From positions 1 to 64,000 of the forward strand of contig JAKOGI010001338.1 of the NCBI GenBank assembly GCA_029747015.1: a stretch of 64,000 nt of DNA, written 5' to 3'. Positions 37,701-48,299 of the stretch are shown here, one piece after another. The stretch is from Carnegiea gigantea. Lineage: Eukaryota > Streptophyta > Magnoliopsida > Caryophyllales > Cactaceae. The notes under the pieces were generated by a model, which saw nothing but the letters and a program-made list of their open reading frames with translations, was not told the DNA's origin and ran no database searches. The position numbers were made by a program, and so were the translations under genes. The first letter of the stretch is position 1. Every line of letters begins with the position of its first letter.

Positions 37701-38300
37701 GGATTTAATAAAGTAATTTTTGCAAAGGTCTTATCTTTATCCTAAAACTTTAGTGGATTATCAGAGCAGAGTTCTTTACAAAATTTTTCTTGTTGTTCAA
37801 TAATCTATTCTTTAATAAATAATTCGAGTAATGAGATTGTTAGTGCTACTTCATGTTGTGCTGGCATTACCTTCTCACCATGCTGGCTGTATGCAATTTC
37901 AATCTTCTAATGTGTATAAGCCTTACTTAATTTTTTAATAGGAACAGAGTGACCATTTATCGTGAATATTATCTGGTTTATGGTCTGTGTGCATGGGGAA
38001 TATAATCTCTAAAAATTATTTCCAATAATTATATCATGAGAAAGTTAATCAGTAGCCTACAGAACTAGTATAATATATTGAACTCCTCCTAATTCTATAG
38101 TTAACCCTTCTATGACTTTATTGTGACTCATAATACTATTATCAGCTATTCTCACTTGTAAAGAATTTTTAACTCTTTTCCACATAAACTAAAAAAACAT
38201 TGATCTCTTCCTAAAGCATACAGAACAACCACTATCTATATAAGCACATAGTTTATATTTATTATATCCCTTTAAACATACCTTTATTGGGATATAAATG
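37700..38300 (-). pseudogene. Provirus aspartic protease region
   Basis: The active-site motif DSGC is at 38224-38235 on the minus strand, preceded by a hydrophobic YI pair as in retropepsins, and IIGNNF lies about 200 bases downstream in protein direction. Stops interrupt the frame. It is placed between the coat-like region and RT, the normal caulimovirid order. Confidence 0.6.
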
Positions 38301-39590
38301 CTATTTGGATTTGTGTTGGTAGCTTCATATCATATTTCGATAGTCATGTTTTTGACTAATTCATCTTCATAGATTGGTTTGCTAACAGTTCTAATTTTGT
38401 ACCCAATGACCTTTCTTTCTAGGGTCATAATTCAATCTACAATGGGTCTTGCAGCTTCAAAACTTATTCTAGTTACTTCACTGGCCAGGCTAATGGTATC
38501 ATCTTCTTTTAGCTCTTCTTTAGCTGATGAGGATCCTTCTCTTCAATCTGATCTTGTACTCACACTTCTTAGTAATTGAGGTTTTATGGTGATTTTGCCC
38601 TCCTTGTCAATTTTTATTATATTTTTTTTATTGATCTTTGTAGGGTTGGCAAAGCTAGATATCCATGAGCGATTAATTTTTATCTCATGGGGATTGAAGT
38701 TAATCCTCTGAATTTTTTGCATAGGGGTAGGGCTTTCAAATTTTTCTGCTTCTATCATAGTTACCTTAGTTCTTGGGTCTCTTGTATTATCTAATTTATA
38801 GATAATTTTTCAAAATATCCTTAAAGGATATCCTCCTCTTTCCATGTCCATCCCAACTGTTTTTATCTTAAAAGATAAGAAGTTTTTAGCAAATTCATCT
38901 TTTAGATTTACATAATATCTAGGTCGGCAATTAAATCCTACTGACCATTACATAAATTGGTGTTTATCCCTGTGATAATTTGATTATTAAATTTGGTATG
39001 TCTAATGTCGCAGAGTAAAGCATAAAGATCAATATCTTTGCCATAGTATTGTAATAGAGTGATTTGAATTTGGGCACTTTCGATATGGATATACATATAC
39101 TTTCTATCTTTATTATGCTTAAGGATATTTTTTCAATTAATGAGATTAACTTCCCCAACGTCATACTCACAGTCCTTAATCTCCATATCTGCTTCCATCA
39201 TTTCACATATGTATTTATTTTTTGATTGAAAGATGAATTTTTTTATATATCATGTCTTTTTGGATTATGGGAAGAACCCAATCTCCTTTGACTTCCTTAT
39301 GATCATTATCTACAATAAACTCTTCTTCTTGCAGATTACCAAGGCTAACCAAGCTACTTTTCATCGTATGACTTGTTTTTTCATAATCAATTTCTTCATA
39401 CTCATTGTCCAATATAATTTCAACAATTACTTTGTTATTACTTAGGGCTAGGTCTAATGCTTCATCTTCACTAAGCTCAATATAATCTAAGCTTCTTAAG
39501 GTTTCAGTAAGCTCGTTATTCTTCCTATTTTTGCATTCATTAGCATAATTCCTACTTCTCCGCATCCCCAACATCCACAGCTATTTTTTC
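38300..39590 (-). pseudogene. Provirus region between zinc knuckle and protease
   Basis: Minus-strand pieces at 39574-39215, 39170-38964 and 38758-38543 belong to one polyprotein zone in shifting frames. The first holds an acidic stretch with DEALDLALSNNK just after the knuckle. The second and third are basic and isoleucine-rich. I cannot assign a domain; a movement-protein-like function is possible but not shown. Confidence 0.45.
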
Positions 39591-40665
39591 CCGCGGGACA
39601 GTAAGCGGCATTCTTAGAAAATCTTCGTTTTTTAGGACTTGGTTTATTATAATATTTTCTTCTATATTTCTCGCCTCTTTGCTTATTAAAGCTCTTTTTC
39701 TTATAAAATTTTTTTCGTCTTCTCTCAGGTTCTTTTCTCCATTGGTGTGGTGAATCCCAGCAAGTTAGGAATTGCTTCTTAATTTTCTTTTGCTTTTGGA
39801 GATCAAGACATTGATCATTAACCTATTTTCTAGAACCAATAGTATCAATAATTTCTGCTCGTTCTAGATATGCAATGTATTTTTCATTAATTATGGAATT
39901 TATAGGATATGACAATTTGTCACAAAATATCCCAAGATTGGTTTCATTGTGCCTAATTTTGTAATAATATTGACTAAATTCAGTAATATAATTTTTTAGA
40001 TATCTCATATCCCATAATTCTGTGTTATTAATCTTTTTTTGCCATTCTTTTTCTTTTTCTTTGAAATCAAGTTTAGCTCCAATGAACTCGGTTTCAATTT
40101 CTTTACATAAATCTTTAAACATGGCAACTGGTGTCTCCATCATTCTTAAGGTATTTTGACATTCTTCAGTTAATGAATCATACCAGTTAGGTATAATGCC
40201 AGAAAAGCTATGTTCGATGTAATTTAAGAAATTGACAGTAGTTCATGTAGTATTTAAGTTTAAGACACTATTCATACCTTTTTTTCAGTATTCAAATATT
40301 TCTTCTCTATTACGGGCTTCATCAATATTAAAGATATGTCCTATTTGACTAATTGGAGTAAGGTTAATTTTTTTAAAAGTTGTAGTTTTTCTTGGGACAA
40401 ACCCAAAGAAAAAATTGATTGTACGGCTTACTAGAACGTATCTAGATCTTGAGAAATGGGTGTTTGTCCTAGAAGATTCACCAAATTCTTCAGGCTTAGG
40501 AACTACATAATTGACAAGATTAGTCTCTGTTTCATATAGGTCAATCTCTTCTTCAATTTCGTTAATCTCATCCTCAGCAGTCATTTTATCATATTTTTTA
40601 TCTAATTTTCTTTTAATTTCTTCTAATAGTAATGCATTAAGATCATTAAGTTTAATAAGGTTCAT
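39530..40665 (-). pseudogene. Provirus coat-protein-like region with CCHC knuckle
   Basis: Minus-strand frames at 40665-40285 (acidic start, then a basic stretch) and 40143-39823 (helical, YLERAEIIDTIGSR) are followed by a Lys/Arg-rich zone and a cysteine cluster (about 39536-39592). The cluster fits a CX2CX4HX4C knuckle broken by a one-base shift. Basic region plus knuckle is typical of caulimovirid coat proteins. Confidence 0.6.
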
Positions 40666-40879
40666 TTGCTGATCTATTTATTCTTCTAATTGGACATTAT
40701 TAGTCTCTTCATTATCATCCGATAATGCATCATGTTTATTACTAATTGCGCTCATGATTTTGTTTAATTCTTCTGAATTTTGCTCTTTGTCGAACATATT
40801 TTGTAATTCGTCAAGAGTATATTGCTTATACTCCATCTTCTTTTTCTTTTTCTACTTTTTCAGCTGATTTTTCGCCTGA

Positions 40880-41215
40880 TTATTCACCTACTTCTTTTTG
40901 AATTTTTATCTCGTATAAAGGAATTAGAATCTTGTTTTTTGGGTTTTGAAAAAAATATTTATGTTGAAAAGGACTACTAATACTAGAAGTGGATTTACTA
41001 CTATGTCTTACTTCATTAACTAGTGAAATGTGGATTACAGGTATCTGCTTCTTTAGCTCTTTTACCTCAATCTTAATTTTAACTAATTCTACTTTTAATT
41101 CTAAAACTATATCAGTGATATAGTTTAATTGTGGTGCTAATGGAGAAAGTCCTTCCGGTGAGTGAATAATGTGAGAATAATTCGGTTCAGGGCAAGCCGG
41201 TGATAATTCAAGCAT
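40880..41215 (-). pseudogene. Provirus N-terminal region with coiled coil
   Basis: The 111-codon minus-strand frame starts 78 bases after the primer site. Its middle (VLELKVELVKIKIEVKELKK) has heptad-like spacing of hydrophobic residues and should form a coiled coil. It is the first coding segment of the provirus. Its function is not recognised. Confidence 0.5.
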
Positions 41216-41292
41216 TAATCACAGTTAAACGCAGTTAATTACCTTAATTAATCATTAATTAGTTTAATTATCTCAAATATTTTTGGTCATAT

Positions 41293-41305
41293 GGCTCTGA
41301 TACCA
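41293..41305 (-). other. Primer binding site of the provirus, initiator tRNA-Met
   Basis: GGCTCTGATACCA on the plus strand is TGGTATCAGAGCC on the minus strand, an exact 13-base match to the canonical tRNA-Met primer site, just upstream of the first viral frame. Confidence 0.8.
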
Positions 41306-41747
41306 AATGAAAGGGGACATCGAGTTCTACTGGTGAGCAAAATACCACATACACAATTTTAAATTTTTCGTAAAGTAAGTTTTTTAAGGATTTGGGCTAA
41401 AATGCAAATATGAAAAGTTTAAGAGCTAAAAAGAAAATGCAAACAGTGAGTGGTCCCATTAAAATAATTTCCACAGAATATTGCCCTTTTTAATATATTC
41501 TAATAACATGGTCCCCTAATTATAATTTCCACACAAAGTGAGGTATCTAACAATGATTTTTTTGATTGGGAGCATGGCAAGTGCTTCAACATGTTGGACC
41601 CGCTTTTCTTCTTGGTCTTGCCACAGCTGAACTCATTTCGTGGGTTTTTAGTTCCAAAAATGGGAGTACACAATAGTAAGGTTGAATTTGGGCATATATA
41701 GATGGAATTTGATGTTGGTAGTTATTGACTTATTGTGGATGCTCTAA

Positions 41748-42430
41748 GGTGCATTACGTGAGCTTCGCTGGCTAAATGTACATCTGCACTTTCAAGGCCT
41801 TGGTGTTGCTTTGGTGCTCTATTTTTTCAAGGTCCTCGTGTTGCCTTTGTATTTTGCTTATGAGTGTTTGTTTTCGGCAACCAACTGGTTTTCCCTTTTC
41901 ATCCTTTTGTATTGAACCCTTGGCCTAATGGGATTAATAATAATAATAAAAAGAACTGTTAACAATGTGAAAGCTTAATACTAATAAATAATGTTTATTT
42001 TAGACAAAACAAATATATAGATAATGTTTAATGCAAAATTTTTATAGAATGAAAAGATAAATAAAAATTCAACTCACTCTATGACAACATCGGGTGAATT
42101 TAATTTCCCTCTAATAAGTTACCTAAATTTATATAAACTGATGACTATGAGTATCAAAGAATTTGAATTAGTTATCATTACTCTTGTTGTTGCAATAGTA
42201 GCAATTACGGCCACTGCTCTTAGTACTGTTATTAGTGTTATACTTTCTTAAGGTATACAATTTTTCAAAAATAATAAAGTTTCATGTCAAATTTGTTATT
42301 ATATTATTTCATCTACTATAATTCTGACCGCCAATTTTTTTTAAAATATAGAAACTTGTCCCTTTTTTTGAAATTAAAAAAAAATCACTTTTATTTCATC
42401 TTCAACTCAACACTATTCCTTACATCATGG
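41748..42430. other. Spacer with possible LINE 3' tail
   Basis: 41750-41950 resembles the 3' untranslated end of a plant L1 LINE, finishing in a TAA microsatellite (about 41937-41950), but no coding part is present. A 36-codon frame at 42141-42251 would encode one hydrophobic segment and has no further support as a gene. Confidence 0.3.
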
Positions 42431-42439
42431 GGAAAGTCC

Positions 42440-42606
42440 CCAACCCAAACTTATTGAACAATAGACCCTAAACAATCAGAATCGATAACACACCCTGAAT
42501 AGGGCATGCCTCTAGCCCAATCGTAGGCCCACTTGAGTGCAAGTGCTTCCGCTATTCCAGCATCCACCAAGCCGTTGATCTTCTTCACTAAACAGGACAC
42601 CACATG
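42440..42606 (-). pseudogene. RNase H-like (RVT_3) fragment
   Basis: The minus strand reads LVDAGIAEALALKWAYDWA followed by a CVIDSDCLG stretch. This matches the core of the plant RNase H-like domain (AEALAL helix, then the strand with the catalytic-site-like D.DC). Only about 55 residues are present and a stop interrupts the end. Such domains occur at the end of LINE ORF2 and in host RNase H-like genes; the source cannot be told. Confidence 0.6.
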
Positions 42607-42617
42607 CCGACGGTAAT

Positions 42618-42935
42618 TGTCACGGATCGAAAAGGAAATGGAAGAGTCCTGAGCTTATAAATGATGATGCTACATACCTGATCAGATCAGCTTTTTGAGG
42701 AGAGAGTAATAGCTCCGTGATAAGTGGTATCAGAGCCAATCCAAACCTGATTCCGATATCTCGCCAAGCGCTCTGACGGGCAGGGTTGACAGAAGGCCTC
42801 ATCTATGACGGGAGCGTCACAGGATTGGGTAGGGGAGAATGTCATGAATAAAACTCCCACATCGAAAAAGTGATGGCAGGGTCCTGAGTCCATAAACGAC
42901 GGTGTTGCACACCATATCAGACCGACCTTTTAAAT
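42618..42935 (+). mobile_element. TRIM: miniature LTR retrotransposon
   Basis: Two short diverged terminal repeats begin TGTCA at 42618 and 42840. They share the GATCGAAAA/CATCGAAAA, GGGTCCTGAG and TATAAA/CATAAA words. An exact primer site TGGTATCAGAGCC (42725-42737) follows the first and a purine tract GGGTAGGGGAGAA (42827-42839) precedes the second. The internal part is only about 100 bases and codes for nothing, the defining TRIM layout. The 3' repeat appears cut at about 42935. Confidence 0.75.
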
Positions 42936-43129
42936 TTATTTGACTCTTCCCTTTTTTCTTAAATTTTCACCTAAAGTATATATAAACTTCGTATAAAAAA
43001 ATTTCCAAATACTAACCAAGCATATACTGGTCATTAAAAAAAATTACATTCGAATTTTGTCAAATATGCTCGTAAAACTTAATGAGGCAAGCTTGCGCAG
43101 TTATTGCTCACTAACTGAGTAATTGTTTA

Positions 43130-44632
43130 GGCTCTGTTTCTTTCGTTGGGAAATTGCAGATGTGGGATGGGTGGGAATGGGAAAGGGGGAAAGGAGTAAG
43201 TGGGAGTGGGTATGAGTGGTATTTTTTTAAGTGTGGAAAAGGAGGGAAGGAGTGGGAAGAAGTGGAAATGAGTGGGAAGAAGTTGAACAAAGTAGGAGAG
43301 TTGATGTAAATTACATATTTTGTTTTTTTAATGTAATCTTCTATTTGTGATAGTAATTACCGATGATAAAAAAAAATTTTGGACTGAAAAAAATATTTTC
43401 TGTGCTGACTCAGGTACAAAATATTGTTACGTGGCCATTGTTACCTCAAAAAAATTGTAATTTTTGTTATTCGTAAAATAAATTACAGATATATTTTTTT
43501 ATATATTAATCAAATACGAATAACGTAAAAAATAGACATATGTTCAAGCCTCATTCTTTTCGTTGGTAAATTCAAATTTACTAACCTCAATCAACTTCAA
43601 CACATTTCACTAACTTCAATAAAAAATACCAACTTCAATCACTTTCAACCAACTTCAACGCACTTCAGTCCATTTCAATCAATTTCAACCCCTTTCCTGT
43701 TATTATAACCAACTTCTACTCATCATACAAAAAAAATTCAACCCACTTCAACTAACTTCAATAAAAAAATACCCACTTCAACCTGCTTCAATCTACTTCA
43801 TTAAAAAATACCTATTTCAACTTACTTTAACCCATTTCTACTAATCTCAATAAATTTCACCAATTTATTAACCCATATTTCCCACCGAAAAGAACAGGCT
43901 CTCAGTACACGGAAAATAATCATCTGTAATTTGTGTGAAGAACTTTTAATATTTTGTTGCTAACGCATACGGAAAAACTATCTGTTCAAAGTACATGTAT
44001 AATACATCTGCACTTCATGTCACGAAGTACAAAGAATGCAAAAAAAATTTACGATCCTTCCTTATGCCCGAAAAAAATTTACAAATTTGGCCCCAAATTA
44101 CGATGAACAAAAGATAAATTTGTTATACATACAGCACCAACCATCCACGCTTTGGTGACCTGTAACAAATATTTCGTAACCAACGTAAAAAAAGAAAAAA
44201 AAGCATTTCAAACCCAAGATATCTACCAGTCATAAAAAAACTAACCCAAGATATCTACCAGTCAACAAAAACTAATATTTGCTTAAAAAAGCAGAAAAAA
44301 TTATTATTTTTTCAATATATAACGAAAATTACGCCATCTACAATTTTCAACATGACTGACAAATATTTTTATAACATTTGAAAAATAAAAATAAAATTTT
44401 TTATAATTATTATCAGATTATTCGTACCCATAATTACATAAATTATAAAAGTTTTCAAAATATGAAAAATAATAGTTATATGTAGGATTGAGAAGAAGTG
44501 GGTGAAAGTGGGTGATAGTGAAAAGGAGTTGTATTTTTTTTAAAGTGTGGGAAGATATGAGAAAAGGGGGAAGGAGTAGGTGGGAGTGGGAATGAGTGAG
44601 TTGGATCCATTAAACTACGAAAAGAACAGGGC
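43130..44632. mobile_element. Harbinger-like MITE, 1.5 kb, first insertion in copy A
   Basis: It starts GGCTCTGTTTCTTTCG and ends CGAAAAGAACAGGGC, imperfect inverted repeats. It is flanked by TTA (43127-43129) and CTA (44633-44635), where copy B has the single site CTA (46874-46876). Both arms carry GGGAGTGGGAATGAGTG-like purine-rich repeats. No coding frame. Confidence 0.7.
43550..43903. mobile_element. Inner related MITE with ACTTCAA repeats
   Basis: It begins GCCTCATTCTTTTCGTTGG and ends CCACCGAAAAGAACAGGCTC, inverted repeats of the same family as the outer element. Its interior is a loose tandem repeat of ACTTCAAYC-like words (43575-43870). It appears to have inserted into the outer element; the duplication, possibly TCA, is uncertain. 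Confidence 0.5.
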
Positions 44633-44806
44633 CTAAGCAAAGTTTACTAAATTGCTTTAAGGGGTGTTTTTTCTGCTCGACATTAAATTGTCATTGTTGT
44701 TCACTAATTGAGTAATTGTCTGAGTAATTTGATGATTTTGGATGTACTTTTCCCGGTTACTTTATCTTCAAGTTCCACCTACCACTTTCTAAACCAAGTC
44801 ATTTAG

Positions 44807-45232
44807 GTTGTGCTCGATAATAGAGGTTGAAGTAGAAGTTAGTAGTTTGTAATGGTCAAAATATTGTGAACTATTACTTAAAAGTGCTTAATAATTTAGT
44901 GGACGAGGCAGTGGTTAGAGGTTTATATAGTATTTTTCAAAAGCTAATGAAAGTAGTTTTTAAGAACCTCTATCTAGTTTTTGCATTACAAATTACAAAA
45001 TTCTTCTTTTTATTTACGAAAAAAGCTTTATTTATTGTGCCCTTTTTAGTAATTTTATATAGATCTGCTACTTCAATAGTTACATTTACCAAATATATAT
45101 ATATTTTAAATTGTAAGTTAAACAGCTAACCACTAACCACTAGTGAGTCACAGCTAATTACTAGTAAAACCTCTCACAACTAGTAAAATAACTAACCATT
45201 ACTAAAATAGCTAATTTTACCGAACACGCCCT
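44807..45232. mobile_element. MITE, 426 bp, second insertion in copy A
   Basis: It starts GTTGTGCTCGATAA and ends TTACCGAACACGCCCT, imperfect inverted repeats, flanked by TAG on both sides (44804-44806, 45233-45235). Copy B has one TAG at the same place. The 3 bp duplication suggests a Harbinger-type MITE. Confidence 0.65.
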
Positions 45233-45245
45233 TAGTAATATTTAG

Positions 45246-46235
45246 GATATATTCATTTCGTGATAAGATGCAATTGTAAGATGTAAAAATATATAAGGAG
45301 CTGTAAGAAGTTATAAGGAGTTATAAGAACTGTAAAGAAGCTGCAAGAAGATGTAAGAAACTGTAAGGGATTGTATGAAACTGTAAAAATATGTAAGAAG
45401 ATATAAGATAGATGTACGAAATTGTTAAATTATTGAAAAGTTGTATAGTATAATTTTTATATATGTGTGCATAATTATTGGTATTTAATATAGGGATTGT
45501 GACAAAAATTATTTTATGAAAGTAAATTACATGTATCACTTATATTTATAAAATAAATTTCATAACATCACTAAACAAATTATACGTTTACATTATAGAA
45601 AAATGTTATTTTCCACAATTATTGTTTTGAATGATAAAAACAATATTGAAATAATATAATTAACAAAAATAAACCTTAAACAGGCGAATTAAATAACAAT
45701 AAAATAAACTCAAGCCCCAAAATATGCCAACCAAATATGTTCTACACCTGAAGTGGTTTTTTGGAATTAACAGTTTCACCTCCCTATAAGAATTTTTTTT
45801 AAAAAAAATAAATTTTATCAATAAATTGAATAGAACCCTAAATAAAAGATCCTATTTAAGTTACACATTTTGAAATTAAATTCAACCCAATGCTCAATTG
45901 TACAATAATAGCAATCAACTTATCAAGGATAAACTTAGAGATGAAATAGCTGAATCGCTTTCATCACCTACAATTTGACACTTTTCATGTATGATTCACG
46001 TTGAAACTGAAATGTAAATACGATTTTTGTTTTATAATTTTAAAATATGTTGACTTATTTTCTCTATAGTGACGTATATGATTCATGTTAAAACTCAAGT
46101 ATTAATTTCCATCATTAAATTCTATGTTTTTGTTTATACCAGTATTATGTTCAGAAAAAGATGTAAGATTTTTCATATTAGTAGTATATAAAAATATATA
46201 CACATATGAAAAATAAATAAAAAACAAGTTGAATG

Positions 46236-46310
<75 letters not shown>

Positions 46311-46440
46311 AAAGTATAAGGAGATGTAAGTAGTTGTAAGAATGTAATTAAAATTGTAAGGAACAGTAAAAAGCTGTAAAGAGATGTAAGAAATTATGAG
46401 TTTTAAGCTAAATTCACACAGTCACAAAAAAAAAGGGGAA
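45246..46440. mobile_element. Third insertion in copy A, with GTAAGAAG-type repeats
   Basis: It is absent from copy B and flanked by TTAG (45242-45245, 46442-46445). Both ends of the interior (45275-45410 and 46310-46400) consist of loose repeats of CTGTAAGAAGATGTAAG. A long AT dinucleotide run lies inside. Terminal inverted repeats are poor, so its class is open. Confidence 0.5.
46233..46308. repeat. AT dinucleotide microsatellite
   Basis: Near-perfect AT repeat of about 75 bases with a single AAT interruption, inside the third inserted element. Confidence 0.9.
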
Positions 46441-46644
46441 CTTAGTTCACTTTTCTGTGGTCAAAAACATTGGAATTGCATTTAATATAAATTGCATAAA
46501 GTACCTCAATATTAATTAAAGCAGTAGAGATTCCTCACAGAGAAAAAGGTTATGGAGAAATCCATCGTATTTGATTTAATAATAAAAAAGTAGCTGAATT
46601 TTTTTAGATGATACTTTATGGCTATTTTAAATGTCACTAAAATG

Positions 46645-47175
46645 AGTCATTTTTATATGACTTTTCCTTTTTTTATTTTCTCTGAAAGTATACATAAACT
46701 TCGATATTTATAAAATTTTTTCTAGATACTCACTAAATATATAGTGCTCATTTAAAAAATCACACTCAAATTTTATCAAATGTTCCCTTAAGAACTTTAC
46801 TAATTGTTCACTAATTGAGTAATTGAGTAATTACTCTTTTGTGCGGTTATTGTTCACTAGATTGAGTAATTGTCTAAATAAGGTTTACCAAATCGCTGTA
46901 ACGGATGTTTTTCTACTCAACAGTTCCTTTCCAATTTGATAATCTGGATGTACTTTTCGCGGCTACTTCATCTTCAAATTCCACCTGCCACTTTCTAAAC
47001 CAAGTCATCTAGTAGTATTTAGTTCACTTCTGTCGACAAAATTTGCATGTAATATACATTGCATAAAGTACCTTAATGTTAATTAATTAAATCCCTGCAG
47101 ATTTCTTACAGAAAAAAACGTTATAGAGAAATCCATTGTATTTATTTTAATATTAAAATGTTAGCTGAATCGCTA
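46645..47175. repeat. Tandem duplication, copy B (empty sites)
   Basis: It matches copy A throughout but lacks all three insertions. It carries the undisturbed target sites near 46874 (CTA), 47011 (TAG) and 47017 (TTAG). Confidence 0.7.
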
Positions 47176-47522
47176 ATGTCATACCACATCGTTCAACATG
47201 GATTAGTATTATGTAATTTTAATTTGTACAAGAACAACACAGGTTAATCTTGTTACACATGACATCAAGGTTGATCATGTTATTTTGTGCTACCATTAAA
47301 ATGATGCTTCTACAAGCAGCATCAATCATGTAGCATACATATATTTATGCATACATTAAGTATTATGTTTAATACAAAAAAACATGTGACAAACTATAAA
47401 GGTTATTAAAATGGATAGACTTGGCAAATGGATTATTTGGTTGTTTCAAGTCGTACTAACTTTTGGTTGGGTCATGTTCGGATTAACAAGATTCAGGTTG
47501 GCTTCATGTTGGGGTGCAGATC
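47176..47522. other. Left flank of the Tat element
   Basis: AT-rich spacer. Its last bases, GATCGGATC, were continuous with GGATCATTTTCAG at 61770 before the Tat insertion. No gene seen. Confidence 0.6.
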
Positions 47523-47527
47523 GGATC

Positions 47528-48099
47528 TGTAAACACAAATTTCGAGCCTAAAATAAATTAGACAAGAAATTGATGAACAAATTGAATTTCTGTATTGATA
47601 TTGTATGTGGGTACAATCTCTGTATGATTGTTACAAGAACAAGTATAATAAATTCTCTGATTCGATCTCCTTGAAATGATCTTAAATAATTTGTTTTAAG
47701 AGAGGGCCTAAGAGGCTTAATCTCTTTCGAGGATTTGATCTCTGAAAGTAGATGACACGTATTTGCAGTGCTTGTTGTCTTTTTACAGAGAGAGTTTCTG
47801 AGCTCTTATGAGTTCTTCTGAAAACGCCGACCCCTGAAATGAGGGGAGTTGCTCCTTTTTTGTAGAGGAAGCAAATGAAGACTTCCATTAATTATCCCTT
47901 AAACGAAAATGAATAATAATTCATTTTCTTTATCATTCATGATACGTGGTGCTTTTTAATTGGCCGTCGTAATTATTCACGAAATATTTAGTTTGACACG
48001 TGGCAACGTGTAATTGGGCGAAATAAAAACATTGTATTTTCCACGTGGCAGGTCTTGATTGGACAGATAATTTTTTTTCTTTTTTTTTTGCCTTCTACA
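47528..48099 (-). repeat. 3' LTR of the Tat element
   Basis: Minus-strand ends TGTAGAAGGC and TGTTTACA. By eye about 13 substitutions and two T-run length changes separate it from the other LTR. Confidence 0.93.
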
Positions 48100-48112
48100 A
48101 ATGTCCCCTTCG
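48100..48112 (-). other. Polypurine tract of the Tat element
   Basis: CGAAGGGGACATT on the minus strand directly precedes the 3' LTR start. It is purine-rich with a G run, as needed for plus-strand priming. Confidence 0.7.
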
Positions 48113-48299
48113 AGGCCTAGCGGCGTAAATAAGGTTCGGATGTCTCCGTCCCTAATTTTTTGGAAAGCGGCTGGGTCTCGAACACCCGTCAGACGTAAAC
48201 AGTCGGAAATTTGAAGGTGTTTTTTTTTTTTTCAAATTTATAGACATTATTACAACATTCTCCAAAAATGACAGCTCAAAAAAAGAACAAGAAATAACT

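Larger units (their letters stand above)
33000..41305 (-). mobile_element. Endogenous pararetrovirus (Caulimoviridae), degenerate, split by an RTE LINE
   Basis: On the minus strand the order is primer site, coiled-coil N-terminal region, coat-like region with CCHC knuckle, aspartic protease, reverse transcriptase, RNase H, acidic C-terminus, promoter and polyadenylation signal. There are no LTRs and no integrase, which with the Met-tRNA site marks a caulimovirid and not an LTR element. All frames carry stops and indels, so it is an inactive fossil. It resembles petuvirus/florendovirus-type endogenous forms in layout, but the genus is not determined. About 2.1 kb in the middle (33601-35684) is a later insertion. 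Confidence 0.75.
31828..41744. mobile_element. TAA-flanked inverted-repeat boundaries of a Harbinger-like element enclosing a provirus
   Basis: GAGCATCCACAATAA (31828-31842) has an exact inverted partner at 41730-41744. Each is bordered outside by TAA (31825-31827, 41745-41747), the duplication typical of PIF/Harbinger-type elements. The arms next to the repeats (about 31843-32950 and 41310-41729) are AT-rich and non-coding. The centre is a pararetroviral provirus with an RTE insertion. The simplest reading is a non-autonomous element into which the provirus inserted. Two separate copies of one MITE family cannot be excluded. Confidence 0.5.
42935..46645. repeat. Tandem duplication, copy A (expanded by three insertions)
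   Basis: Pieces 42935-43129, 44633-44806, 45233-45245 and 46441-46645 match copy B at 46645-47175 in order and orientation. The sequence between them is three mobile elements. Removing them gives a unit of about 550 bases. The unit itself has no recognised function. Confidence 0.7.

Noticed and set aside
42141..42251. 36-codon frame with one hydrophobic segment
   Set aside because: Too short, no promoter or family evidence; likely chance in AT-rich spacer.
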